From positions 178,898,412 to 178,962,411 of the forward strand of contig CM036617.1 of assembly GCA_020746105.1 (NCBI GenBank): 64,000 bases of DNA. Reading direction: 5' to 3'. The notes beneath the pieces are model-generated. The model did no database searches. It saw only the letters and a program-made list of their open reading frames with translations, and was not told the DNA's origin. Origin of the DNA: Trogon surrucura. Taxonomy: Eukaryota > Chordata > Aves > Trogoniformes > Trogonidae. Each line of letters opens with the position of its first letter. The stretch's first letter is position 1. The translations under genes were made by a program, and so were the position numbers. Shown here one piece after another: positions 1 to 13,504 of this stretch.

Positions 1-3000
1 ACACCAGTACAAAGGTCAGACCTGGCCGTCCAGCTGTACCCGCTCAACCTCTCTGTCGGTGCAGCGGGCTGAGTCCCCTCACCCAACCAGGCAGCAGTGT
101 GCACAAGGCTCCCACCTTCTTTTTTTGCCAACATCTAATCTATGGCAGCTGTTTTCCCCAAGAAAAAATATTTTACAAACAGATAGTATATTTTACAGTT
201 TCTTAGGCTCAACCATTCTGTTTTACACTGCAGGCAGTTTTAGGAGCCTGTGTCTGACAGTGCAACAGTAACCACTCCTCTAGTCCTCTAGGAAGTGATA
301 GTCCAGGTTAGAGAAACCATCGCGGAAGCTTACTTATTAGCCAGAATTTTATGCAGTGACCTTCACAGGTTTTACAAAGAAAATATCTAATTAATTATCT
401 ATTTTTATTGCAAAGCATAGTGAGGAACAAAAAAGGTGATTCTCAGACAGCATTAGAATAAATGGCATAGTTATATCTTTAATAAATAAAACTTCATGTT
501 TCCTTATTTAACAAATCATAGGAGAAATGTTAAGTATCCTTAAGGTGTCTGTGAATTAATTTGCAAAATTTTGGAAAAAAAAACAACCAACCCCACAGTA
601 GTTACATTGTAGTTCCTTTCTACATGAGACAGAAGTAAACAGGTGTGTTGATGTCATTTACATGAGAGTGAACGTAGATTTATTTCCATGATATTTAGGA
701 TAATTGCAGTGATACAGCAATTTGAAATTGCAGTGTCTTGGCTTGTGGATTTAAATGTGATCAATTATCTTAGCTAACATGCATTCATGTAAGTGGAATG
801 ACCAAACAATGACAAGCTTACAGAGGCAAACTAATATATTATCCCTGTGGACTTTCAGTCCTTTTGAAATTACGTCACCATATGACATGTGAGCTCACCA
901 GTAAGACTAAGAGAGTCTCTATTGTTGAAGCAATATTAAAAAGTTTGAAAACTCAAAACACTCATGTTTCTCTCAAAATGTTAACTCAACCATGCTGCAT
1001 ATTCTCTGTATTTTCTGGTATAAAATAAAATGCAAAACCCTGGAAAGTACTGTAATCTGATGTCACACACATCATATATTTTCATGTACAAATGGAAAAT
1101 TACAACCAAACCTCTAGTATATGAAAAAAGTATTTCAATGAGAATAATCTAGTAAAGCTCAGGAATTTCACATCTCACAGGTGAACCTTGAGGGGACCTC
1201 TGCAGCTTCTCTCTGCAAACACACTCAGGCATCTGGATGGGACAAGTAACTGACATTTACACAACTCCTTCCAGATCTACAAATACCAGAACTCCTTCAG
1301 CGCCTTTACACTTTAATTTTACATTCCCTCAGCTGCGGCTTTTCATAAAACCCTTTCCTGCCGGTCCACCTCAAGCACCACAACAGTGTTCCTTCTCCTG
1401 CCACTGTTGGGTCAAAGGCTCCCTTGTGTTTCCCGGTTTGCTACCATGCTGAGCCCAGTGTGAGGCCATGCTCCTGGAGCAGGATCTCATATCCCAGTGC
1501 CTCCCTGCCTTAGTGGGACAAGGGCAGGACCAGTAGAATCTGCAGGATAGGTGGGACAGGAGGTGCTGGTGGTGCAGAGGTCCTCTGCACTCCAAAGCCA
1601 CCAGTCTGAGCTCCAGGTTGCATCCCCAGGGAAAGGTGTGTATAGCAGGAGGAGAAAGCCTGGATGAAACTCCACGTGCATTGCAAAACCGTGGTCACAA
1701 CATGTTCAGGAGAGGTAACACCCTGAAGACACTTCAGCATCAGATCATCTGTTCATCGTTTGGATTGTCATACCCCTCTTTTATTTAAGTGCAGCCATCT
1801 GGTAAGCACTGTCCTTCTAGGCTTTGACAGCCTCTTCTTTTCTGCATCACTAGATCTTTTATTTATATGTTCTGCATTTTTTTTTCTGTAAATGAGTAAA
1901 TGGGACTTGTTATAAAATATTCTGAACCACTACTGATATTATTGATATCACTGGTTAGTGGCTGTATTTCCCAAAGCAACATACGGCCCATTCCTCAGAG
2001 TGATATTGGAGTCACCATCCACTAGTGTGCCCACAGTATCTACAAATATACATATAATCCTGAGGCTGAAATATTCTTGCTTTCAGGTGGCAGGGACATC
2101 TCACTGGAGGTAATGTGACCTGATAAATGACTTCAACTCTTTTGTTATGACACCAGGCATGGACAAATTCATAGGAATGTTGTGGAAGGAAAATATGAGA
2201 GAGAAATTGTGCTTCTCATTGGAAAAAAAAAAATTGTTACAATAGTCTCCAGATTTCTGTTAGTGTATTGATACAGTTTCTGTTTTCTGGGGATCTCCTG
2301 GTCACATTGGAATGTCTTATCACCCTCTCTTCTTCAAGATATCTGCAAGACCCATAGCTCTTTCCTTAAGGCTCAAGGAATGATCCCCAAAAGGCTGATC
2401 CCTTATTTACATGTATATACATGTACGTACACACACGCACACACACATCTGTGTTACAAGAGGAATGCAAAGTCAAGCACTCCAGAATTAGGAAACAGCA
2501 CTATTTAAATTGCCTTCCAATCTCAATTTGGCCTTATACCTAGGCATGCTCTTAAATAAGCTCATAAGATTTGGTGTACTTGTTGGATGATGCTCACCTA
2601 ATAAGCATCTTCTCAGTCATATGTTTTATCCTCATTATTCACGATATAGCCTTATACTCTGTATATCATGCTCTGTAGGCAAAAATTTTACTGACTACGC
2701 CCCTTATTAGTGTAAGCAGTAAATTTCACCAATAAGCAGCAGGTAGGGAGTTACTGAGAACACAGGAGAGGAAGATTCGCTCCTTGATTTCCAACACTGG
2801 CACCACCTTGGAGCAAAGTGACAGCAAAAGTCTGACCTTGCCCACGGAGCCCTGTGTAGCTGGGTGCATCGTGCCCTCTTCCCTGCTGGGGAAAGCACAA
2901 CCTGTCTGCCAGCCTGCAGAGGTGCGAGGTGCTCCGGGGCGTGCAACGATGCCTGAACCGTCAGAAAACAGAGCTGCTAAAATGTGAGGCATCCCTGCAG

Positions 3001-6000
3001 CATCTGTGCAATGGCTTGAGCAGATTTGGAAATGGGCTTTCTCAGTGAAGATGGAGTCTTCAGTGCCCTCACTCCTAGAGGTTAACAGAGAAGGCACACA
3101 CTTTACGGGATGACCCAAAGTGGAAAGGTTTCTATAGAATGGTGAGGAATGTGTCCCTGATTAATTTGCTACTAAATTTCAAATACCTGCTCTAAAACTG
3201 GAACTATGTGAAGGAAAGAATACAGCAAACTTTAATACTTGTAAAGCTGCATCTTTTTTTCTGAGTCTCATTTTCACATATAGCTGATTTTTTCCACTTC
3301 TTTTTTTTATTCCTACCATGGCTGCAAAACAACCTAAATGGGTAGAAATTGCCAGATATTAGAAGTATCTAAAACCAGTCTTTTCACAGGAAAAAGTGGG
3401 TGGAACATCCAGTTTCTCTTATATCAGCAATTGCAATCTGACTCTGAAGAAGGGAAAAGCTCTCCATTCCCCTGAGCCAAAGTCACAGCTTCTTTGACTC
3501 TTTTTATAGTTTAAGCATTTCTAGAAAATTCACTTTCTTAATTTCTGCTGTTTCTGTTAGCCCCAGACCTTGCATGCTATATACCAGCTGCATTCAACTG
3601 AAAGGATACCCAACTGGGGATACAAATTGGCTGCTGAATGGCCATCTCTGACTCCATGCTGTTACTTTCAACCTCAGATGGCACAGAAAATAGTTTCTAG
3701 TTGACTTGCTTCCAAATGCCAAAAAAAAAATCCAGCTCCCAAGCTTCTAGACATAAATCAGAAGGAAAACAAAATTATTTAAGTTTAAATAACACTGCAA
3801 AACAGTTATATCACAAATATAGCATTATAAAAGATATGCTTCCATTTACACAGAGCAAAAGTACCCTGAAGAGTGATTTGCAATGTTTACAGAAGAGCTT
3901 GTATACATTAGAAATAAGCTTCTACGGCTTTCTTACTGAAAACAGAGTTTTCATAGGCAAACAGAATTTTTTCCTATAACTGGATCTTCCCATGGACATA
4001 AATATGTTTCTGTCAAATTCACCAGTTTGCCGTGGATATCAGAAGACATCTTGGGGAGACATGGCCCTGGTTTTACTTCCTTCATTAATCCTTCAGTTCT
4101 CACATGACTTGGATCTCTTCTGATAGAATATTCTGGCAAATGTTTCTAAACACCTTAAAGGTCTATTTTCCCTACGCTTAGAATGTGTAAGATCATCTTT
4201 TTAGATATTTTTAAATCTTTTGAAATGTGTCTGCAAATAGAGGAGCATTGTAGATTACTTTGTAATTCTAACAAGAATGGGTCTTCTGTATTTCTGACAC
4301 TCCCTCAAGCTGCAAGTATTCCAAAAGCCGAGTTCTGGTTGGAGGCAAAGCTACCTACAGTCAGTGATGATAATTAAACATGAATCACATATTCATGATC
4401 CCCGAATAAACAAGAAGATACGGGCTTTGGTGCGCCTCTTGGGCATTTGGTGTGAGATTCCTGCCACCCAAACAATGAGATGGGAACTGAAGTAGTCTCA
4501 GCAGAAAGAGACACTAAGGGTTACTGGTGTGGCAGCTAATGAGGATCTGGGTACTGGTGAAGAACCGAATGCCTTCCAAGAGTGACTTTTATCGGGCTGT
4601 ATTTGGAGAAAATCACCTTCGGTCCAGATGACCATATCTTCAGTCATTAAGATAGCTTCTGCATTAAATTTTGAAAGTGGAAAAGTTGTTAGCAGAGTGA
4701 CCCTGCATTATTTTAAGTCCTTGCAGTTTCAAATTTCTCTGCTTATTGAGAATCAAAGCCTACCTCTTTCAACTGTGTTTATCTGTAGTTACGATGAAAG
4801 AGGACAGCACTTCCTGCTTTAGTTTGGGACAGGGCTTATTTCTGTAACTGAAAAAAAATGGCAGACATCACCTTCCTCATTTGTCATGCAGTTAGATCTA
4901 GATTCTTTCTCTAGATTATCTAGCTAATTTATTTCCCTTCTAAATGATCTAGGTCTGCTGCATACAGAGGATTGTGGTCTTTAGGGCTTAGTATGAGCAA
5001 ACACTGAGAGGGATGTTCAGAGAACAGTATTTTCTGTAAGATGCATATAGTAGTCTTTCTGCTCCACATGCTTCTGCTGCAGCATAACTCTAACCGTGAA
5101 TCCAGATTTAGGCACGGATTTCAAAAATTATGTGCATGGCTTAGGGTCGCTTAGAGATACATCAATGACCAGAGGTTTATAAATCACAATCTAGGAGAAA
5201 AGGTTTTTCTCAAAAGCCTGTAAGATATACAAGAGTGTGCAACCCAGAAATCTGGTCTTTCCCTTATATCAAAATGGCTCCTGATAAATATCTGGGGATC
5301 TGTACAATAAATTTAACAAAGACTTGTCAAAATAAATCAAATAGTCGGTGGCAGAATTTCTTACCCCGTTTCTTACCCCAGTAAAACAAGTGAAAGGTAA
5401 AGTGCAAACCAAGGCTCAGAAAGAAGAGAAAGAAAATAAGATGTGAAAAGATCCTAACAGAAGCCCCTGACTTTGTCACATCAACTGCTGAAGTTAAAAG
5501 GTTAGCAGAGGTTGATCTGACTGCTAATGTTTCCTCATCCTTTCATTCATGATAAAGAAGGAAGGAAAGAAAATTTCCATCCTAAACTGTTATCAAGTGA
5601 AGTTCTTCTGCTCAAGTGGAACAACTAAATCTTAAGAAAACCTCCAAAGAGAATCAGAAAAGAATGTGTCTCTCGGGGTGTAATTGGAGTAGATCCATTT
5701 GTTTGTGTAATGGCCACCAGGGTGGAAATCTGTGCTTCTGTGTTTGTGCCACTGCAATTATTTTCCTAGGAATGAAGCATTTGAATTTTAATATCCCATA
5801 TATTCAGCACAACACAATATATTACACTATCTTGACCTTTTCTGTGTTCCATTAATTGATTATCTGGTCGTTCCAATCCTCCCTTGTTTACAGCCCTAAA
5901 AACCTTAGAAGAAAAGGTAACACGGGCATCTCTCTGAGTCATATCTTCTCTGTTTATCAGCACTTTCTGAATCATACTGATGGTCTCGTGAAGGCTTGAC

Positions 6001-7003
6001 AGAAGCTACATACTGTGTGCCTGAGGTGCAGTAGCATATAAAATCATGCCAGAAAAGGCAGGGATAAGAGCTACAGGCTAGCTCATAAGGTCCACCACAG
6101 GTGGTCCTATTGAAGGTCACTTTGGTTGACCAGTATTGTTATCAAACTGTGATCTCTCCAGTGAGCTATTCTGACAGCCAGATAAACCTCCAGCTAAATA
6201 AATAACATGCATAACCTTCAACCAACCAAATACAACTGTTTAATTAATGTGCTTTTTCTAAGTAAATTAAAAAGCGAGGGAAAAAGGCTTCTGGTGTTTT
6301 AAAGATGAATAAAGCAGAAAATGTAATACCAGATCTAAACATGAAAGGGAGAGAATCCTCTTAAAGCTGAGGATGCAGTAGTAATGCAAAGCAGTAAAAT
6401 GGTTATTCCAGCCATCGCCTCAAAGTGATGGACCACTGAAGAAAGATACAGATTGTAATAAACTGCAAATGTCAGAGGAAGATGTTAGCATCGATGCAAA
6501 GAAAGAGGAATTGCCACTTTCTCACTGTTTGTCTTATATCAAAGAAGGGAGAGGGAAAACGCCCATTTGGTAGTGTTCATTACAGTTATTACACTCTTCA
6601 AAAACATAACATAAAGCTAAACAGAAATGCTCTGAGATGGCTCAAGTTCTTCCTCTGAGGCTAAATGTAGAAAGTTGTTCTGAGGAAGCTCTTCCACCTC
6701 CAGATGTGCCTTCAGGTCCCATGTGTGCCTTAAGGTAAACTCTTATCCAGTAAGCGTAGAGCAGAAAGGGCCAAAACTGCTTTAGGAGCTTCCTACAGGC
6801 ATAGCTCCAAACCCCTCATCTACCCCTTCAATCAGTGGCAACAGCAGCAGAAAATCCTGTTTTTTTCTCAAAGCACCGAACAGAACAGGAGGAGCACGAA
6901 GTTACCTGCACTACTGACAGCTGGTGGAGCAGGCAGGCAGGACCTACCGCTCAGGTCTCTTGTACTGACCACTACCCCAAAACTCCTTCTTCCATATTAT
7001 TAT
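1..7003. other. Unique AT-rich sequence, no gene recognised
   Basis: No coding exon, RNA gene or interspersed repeat is recognised. Open frames are short and scattered over both strands; the longest has 130 codons (minus strand, 2726-3118) and shows no domain, no repeated motif and no obvious splice-site context. GC is somewhat higher at about 1240-1700 and 2780-3100 without CpG enrichment. The only simple repeat of note is a CA-rich tract near 2425. Confidence 0.6.
2425..2448. repeat. Imperfect (CA)n microsatellite
   Basis: This is an alternating AC/CA run interrupted by a single G, directly after an alternating ATGTATATACATGTAC segment. It is a short dinucleotide repeat with no further structure. 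Confidence 0.8.
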
Positions 7004-7661
7004 GGCCGGCTGAACGTGAGCCAGCAGGGTGCCCAGGTGACCAAGAAGGCCAACGGCATCCTGGCCTGTGTCAGGAATGGTGGTGTCAGCAGGAGCAGGG
7101 AGGTGATCATGCCCCTGTACTTGGTTTGGTGAGGCTACACCTCAAGCACTGCGTCCAGTTTTGGGCCCCTCACTACAAGAGGGACACTGAGGTGCTGGAG
7201 AGGGTACAGAGGTGGGCTACCAAGCTGGTAAAGGGCTTAGAACACAAGTCATTTGAGGAAAGGCTGAGAGATCTGGGGCTGTTTAGCCTAGAGAAGAGGA
7301 GATTGAGGGGAGACCTCATCACTCTCTACAACTACCTGAAGGGAGGTTGTAGAGAGGTGGGGGTTGGTCTGTTCTCCCTAGTGGAGAGTAATAGGATGAG
7401 GGGAAATGGATTTAAATTGCGCCAGGGGTGGCTCAGGTTAGATATTAGGAAGAATTGCTCTAGTGAAAGGGTTGTCAGCCATTGGAACAGGTTGCCCAGG
7501 GAGGTGGTTGAGTCACTGTCCCTGGAGGTGCTTAAGAGACGGGTGGATGTTGCATTGGGGGGAATCATTTAGTAGGTTGATAGAGCTGGGACAAAGGCTG
7601 GACTCGATCTTCTACGTCCCTTCCAGCTGATACAATTCTATGATTCTATGATTCTATGATT
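7004..7661 (+). mobile_element. CR1 LINE, 5'-truncated, 3' end with ORF2 C-terminus
   Basis: This is the 3' part of a chicken-repeat-1 non-LTR retrotransposon. The reading frame up to the stop at 7572 encodes the ORF2 C-terminal region, with [48 protein letters not shown] and [12 protein letters not shown] blocks typical of CR1 downstream of the RT core. About 90 bp of 3' UTR follow, then the diagnostic tail of three ATTCTATG-type units (7635-7661). The frame stays open upstream into non-CR1 DNA as far as 6835, which is fortuitous. The RT catalytic domain is missing, so the copy cannot move on its own. The 5' boundary is judged by eye from where CR1-like sequence begins. Confidence 0.93.
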
Positions 7662-10600
7662 ATTCCTTGCTTGTATCAGCTATTCCCAAACCCTTTTACT
7701 TTCAGATGCATAGCACCATTTGAAGTCTCACATCCAGTCTGGGGTGTGCGGGGGTGCTGCAAAACTATGAGACAAACCATGTGAGAAAGCCTGAAGCACA
7801 TAGTAGTCTGCAGTTCCTGTCTCCTCTGTCTCCCATGGAAAACAGTGCAACTCTTCCAGCCTCCTGCTGAAAGCAATATCAAGATGAAAAATGGTCATGT
7901 TAAGGTGAATCCAGACAAAACAGAGTGGTCACTCCTGGGAAGAGGAAAGCATGTTTAAGAATTTTCTCCTTACTTCAACAGCATAAATCTTAAGATTGTT
8001 AAAATAAATTTCAGTCTCAAATTTTTGGACAACTTGTTGGTTTTGGATGCCCATTTACCTATCATAGCAAAATTCATACATTTTTGTCTCCATTAATGAA
8101 AACATTTTGGACAGGCCAAGTAGAACTAAGCCTGATCACTGCCATGCTTCTGTTACTTCCTATAAGTCTGCTGCAGAAACCGGAGCTTCTTGAACACTGA
8201 CCAGTTTAATATGAACCAGTCCTTAACCCAAAAATAAATAGCAATCATCATATGTTGATCACTAGTAGTCTACACTTTGTCCTCCTTCTTGATTCAATAA
8301 TTCAGAGCCTAAATATGGCCTCTGTTCTGGCAATCAAAGGTTTCCCTGCTACTGGATTATATTATTTAAGGCATTACCTTTGGATATGTTACCAGTCACA
8401 ATCTGTGCCTTAACAGAGACTGGACGTCATCCCATTATTTTCCCAACATAATGGAAGAAGCGTCAAGGTCAGGAAGCAAAACAAGTATTTATTATCTGCG
8501 TCATCCATGGAAGAAAAAACCTGGGACATCTGTGGTGGTATAATTTGACTGACAACCAAGAAGCCTGCAGTAGCATCAAGCTGTGACTGATTGTGAGAAA
8601 GACACAAGAGCAGGAGCAAGCACCTTCCAGAACAGCAGACATAAGCATGGTAGGCAAGAAAAAAAGAAGCCTATACCAAGAAAATAACCTTCTATAATGG
8701 TGGAGGTAAATTACTTATATAGGTATGTATCTCCAATTACTTTTTTTTATTGCCAGTGAAAAATTGTTATCTGCAGGCCAAGCTACAAGACTGTTTGGAG
8801 TGGGATGAAATTACAGTTAAGTGTATTATTGTGATATGTTATTTGTTTACATAATTTATGTTATGTCCATTAACCTCCAGCTAACATGGAGGATCTAGAC
8901 TGGACACGTTCTAAGTAGGAAACATTGCCTTGCAAAGTTTCCTATGCAAATGGGTTGTAAAGTGATGAAGAGAGGCATAAAGTGAAAGAACTTACCCATG
9001 CTCACATGACAGATGGGTGCCAGAGCCAGAAAATAGACAATAAATTCACAGTACTTGCATCTTATACTTGGCAGACAGGCTGTGCAATTTATGGTTCTTT
9101 GAAAAGGGACATAATGAAATATTCCTCTTGCTGTCCAAACATGGTAACACATAAAAAACAGGTTAGTATGACTGAAAAAAAAAAACCCAAAAAAGCCGTG
9201 TGTATCTGAAAAATAGTTCAGAGATCCTTTCATACATATAAATGTTGTTTTGGTTGTTGATTTGAGGTGTGAGCCATTATATAACTACCTATAACCTATC
9301 CAAAGTCACATATGGCATAAACACCTTGCTGATTGATTTTAAGCTAGTCCAGAAAGACACAGAAGGCCAAAGGAGAATGGTATTCCTTTCTTTGGGATCC
9401 ACTATGTCTTATTTTACTTGCCTTGTCAAGGTTTTTCATTGGCTTCTGAGAGAGATTTGGCCAGAAATAGTTTGAGAGGATGGTGCTTATGAATTTGTGC
9501 ATATTTTATTGCTTAGGATGCACTGCCAATACATGACACATTTCAAGATCTTTCAAATAATCTGTACTGCACACACAGTGAGAAGGGTTTTGTACATAAA
9601 ACTTAAAGGGAAGCATACAGTTTTCTTTCAGGAAAATAAGAATGAGTCATCCATGCATGCATTTGATTTCCAGCTCCAAGACTTAGCAGTCTAGACTTAT
9701 GGTTTTCATTTTTCTGAACACTTAATCAGTCTCTCTGTAGGCTGTTACATCCTGATATCGATAGGAGGTTCATGAAGATATGAAAAACAGCGCATGAGTT
9801 AGCAATTTTTTTTTCTCTTCCAGGTGAGAAGATGCAATAGTTTTCCATATCTTCGAAAAAAAAAAAAGCGCTATGATTTTTAAGTTGAGGACCCCTCAGC
9901 TCTCTCCATGCCTGATCCACAGTGAAATGACTGCCTATCTGTACTGAAATCTCTATAAATTCATTTACGCCTCCTTGGGGTAAGAAAGCTTGTAAAACCC
10001 TAGCGTACTCTCAAGTAACAACTGCAATTTGGCTCTGAGTTCTGCAAGACCACCAAAGGACTGGGGGATGATTTCCTTAAGAGAGAGGCTGGATGTGTTG
10101 ACAGGTGGAATAAGGGTCTTAGGAAATGAGAAAGTGGTGATGATATATGTCGTAGTGTTGCATGGAGGAGCTTTGGAGGAGAGGTTTCTCTTCCTTGACT
10201 CCATGTGCTCAGAGCTGAGTCCATGTTTTCCCTTACTGCAAGGGTAAAGGGATTTTAAAAAGCCATCAAAAATTATGTACACACACTCACAGAGAGCAAA
10301 TAGGAATCACTCCTCTAGCTGAGTATGTCCTGGGCTATCTTAATATTTTCCAGTCGCTTTCCAGCATGCCCATGAATCAATTATATTGGGAACAAGCACT
10401 GATCAGGGTGCTTATTTGGCTCAGCTCTCCCAAATTGGAGGAGAGCAGAGGAGATCCTTCTCCTTCTCTGGGTAGGTCTGAGGAGAAACAGCTTCTCCCT
10501 TTTTCCCTCCAAAGCAGAAGAGGAAATGAAACATTTCCCAGAAGATAAGCAGGAGAGAAGTGTGGGTTGAAGAGCAGCTTCCCTGTCAGGCGGGCATTGC

Positions 10601-12660
10601 AGTGCCTTTCCAAAGATTTGTCTCTGCCTCTTGCAGTTGGTGTGAGCCACTCCTGGAGATGACGAAGCACAGGAGCAGGCTGGGGAGGTCATCCTGCACT
10701 GCTCCCCCCACGCTGTCACCCTTGGTGGCCCTGGTGATCTCCTCCTGACAGTGTTGGTCAGGGATCGGAAATTAGGCTTAACTTTAAAGCTACAACCATA
10801 TATTTTCAAAGTCAATGGAGAAGTCCCTACCGTCAGGAAAGCGGCTCAAGTTCCTGTGTTCCTCCAGGAAAGAACTAATTATAGCAGAAAATAACAAGAT
10901 CCTTCAACGCAGGTCCTTATGGATGCAGCTAATCAAAAGAAGAAGAAACTTTAACTTCTGAGTAAAAACTAAACATGGGCACTGTGATAGTTACAGGCCA
11001 GTAACAGCGGCGAGAGGTGCCCTGACCCTCGGGACAGCTGCGTTGTAGCAAATTTGGGTAAAGTAGCAATGTCTCCTATAAAGCAACCCACTTTCCACTC
11101 ATATCTGAACCAAAGCTATCAATGCATCTGTCATCAAGGCAGTCAGTCACTTGCATGGGGCTGCAGGTGCAAAACATTACTTGAGCTACCCAAGTCTCCC
11201 ACGTTTCTGCCTGTGATATTAAAGACCTGAGAAGATGTATATAACCTGTCTTCATCAATATGGTTGATATCTAGTTTCAAGCAGTGTATTGATTCATAGC
11301 AAGGAGCAAAGAAGGAGCAACAGAAAAGCAAATAGCAAGCAGTGGGAATGAAAACAATATGCAGGAAAAGGGAGGCAGCTCATAAAGGAGCTGGGAGCTG
11401 CTGTCCTGGCTCCTGGAGCCCATGAAGATCTGCTCTGAGTGGGCAACCAAGCTCTGCACTCTTAGGCACAAAGCCACTGAGGAAAAACTCCTCTCTTCCC
11501 TCCTTCAGGTGCTCAGGACTTCTCACCTCCTCCTGCCCAGGCAGAAATGAGCTGTGATAATTACTTAAAAGCCAAACCTGTCAATCTCCAAATATTAATT
11601 AGTCACTGCTCAAAGTAAAAGGCCATGTTTAACGCCCAGCTTGTTAGCTGACATTACCTCCAGTGCGCCGAGTTTAACGGGGCAAGGTTTACTAGGCAGG
11701 ATTTCACTGACAACTTGTAGCAATGACATGAGGTTTGAATGTTGGCACGGGCTGTCGATCCTCCCTTTGTGTTCGGAAAAACGCAGTCAATGGGCAGCTG
11801 TTTAATTGTTTGAGTCACTCCTGGTAAAAAGCATATTTGTTTGCTCTCCTTTTTTGTTTTTTAAGGTCTTCCAAGCCCGAAGCAGGGCAGCAGCTCCGTG
11901 AAAGCTGGAGGTTAGTAGCAGCGTGCTCCTTCCCAGGGACCCTAGCGCTGCTATGGCAAACACAGGGGGCAAATCAGTGCCGCAGAATAGGACTTCTCTA
12001 CGTTTCCATGCGGATCAGCATATTTTAAAATGACTGGAAAGCTTGCTGTTTCAAAGAAATCCAGGGTTTAAGCCATTTTTCCCATGCATGTATATTGACA
12101 CTACTTAATTACATTAGCTGTTTTCCTTGTCCAATAAGCTTTGTACTTCTGAATTTGATTTCTGTTGTTAATGCTTGTTATGTCAATATGGTTATATGAC
12201 AAGGTATGTATCCAGAGGAGGCAAAGTTTGTAGGGAAATGTTTATCAGAACAAGAGAAACACTTAAGAAGAACAGACAAGCTCTCAGGCTCCATCTCTGC
12301 ATGTCTGGAAATATTTATTATGATTACTGTATTAAAGACAGAGAATGGCATGAACTTCAGGAAAAAAACCTGAAGTACTTTTGTCACCATCTTTAAAACG
12401 CCATTTAGAGTCATTACCATTCAACTCAAGCTCTTTAAAATGCTGGTTTACAAATTTTAATAGTTACTGGCAAGGAAAGTTAGTGCTCATGATATTTCAA
12501 TAAGGCTGCATCCTGGCCATGGCTGATAAAATCAATTTTCAGGCTCCTCATAATGTTTTCCTGAAGTATTCAAAAGAAAAAAACCAAAACCACCTCATAT
12601 GGCAATGACATGAAGTACAACTTGACATGGAAATGACCTGAGGTACAACTGTCCCCTGGA

Positions 12661-12688
12661 AATAAAATAAAATAAAATAAAATAAAAA
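12661..12688 (+). repeat. (AATAA)n pentanucleotide microsatellite
   Basis: Five consecutive AATAA units form a perfect pentanucleotide tract followed by AAATT. A-rich short tandem repeats like this often grow from retrotransposon poly-A tails, but no retrotransposon body is recognised next to it. Confidence 0.9.
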
Positions 12689-13445
12689 TTTCTAGAAGTG
12701 TAGAAATGTCTCTGCCTCTAGCAGGACAAGCTAGCACGACAATCCCAGCAGGTTTGTTGGCATTTTTATCATTGCTCCCATTTTGTCCATATTTCAGAAA
12801 AAAAAAAAAAATCCTCTAGATTTTGATTTTGTATGTTTTAGTTTTAAACACATTCAGAAAAAATCAGTTGCTTTTTTTTCCCAGCCATTATGTTATTATC
12901 ACTCTGTAGCTACATCAAGCTTTTATACTTACTTGCTTGATTTAACTATATATGTTTTAAAACAACAGCAAAGTAATTTCATATTAGAACCATTAAAAAC
13001 AATTACTTGAATTTATAGCAATTTTCCCCAGATCAGGTGCTGGATTTCATTCTTTTTCCAGTTCTATACTGAAGGGATTGGTAGGTGTGTATTTTGGTTT
13101 TTTTGCACAAACTCTGTATGAATTACATCTTCCATGGAATATCACATCTTCTGACAAAAAGACCGATGTACTGAGGTAATCCTTGGTCATATAGTCCAGA
13201 ATAAATGCTTGGCCCATGGAATAATGACTGAATTCTCAACTGAAATGTTACAGTTCAGCATAAATTACTTATTTTTAAGGGCTAATTTTTTTCAACACAC
13301 AAAAAAAGTTCCCACAGACAGTGATTGCTGTTGGTTAGATCTGCATCTTGGCAACCCCCCTGTTTTTTAGGCAAACACCAACATGAATTAAAAATATAGA
13401 CCTGCAAATATTTAAGCATGTTTAGTGCTCACAAGATGCTGTAAA

Positions 13446-13504
13446 GTGAGAAGAAAAAAGAAAAGAAAAAAAAGAAAATTAAAAAGAAAGAGAAAAAAAA
13501 AAAG
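13446..13504 (+). repeat. Polypurine (A/G) low-complexity tract
   Basis: About 55 bases consist almost entirely of A and G, with repeated GAAAAAAG/AAAGAAA patterns and only a TT interruption. Open frames through it on either strand (Lys/Arg-rich on plus, Phe/Leu-rich on minus) are translation artefacts of the composition. Confidence 0.85.

Noticed and set aside
10381-10815. Minus-strand 144-codon open frame
   Set aside because: No recognised domain, no supporting splice or promoter context, and overlapping frames on both strands; consistent with chance.
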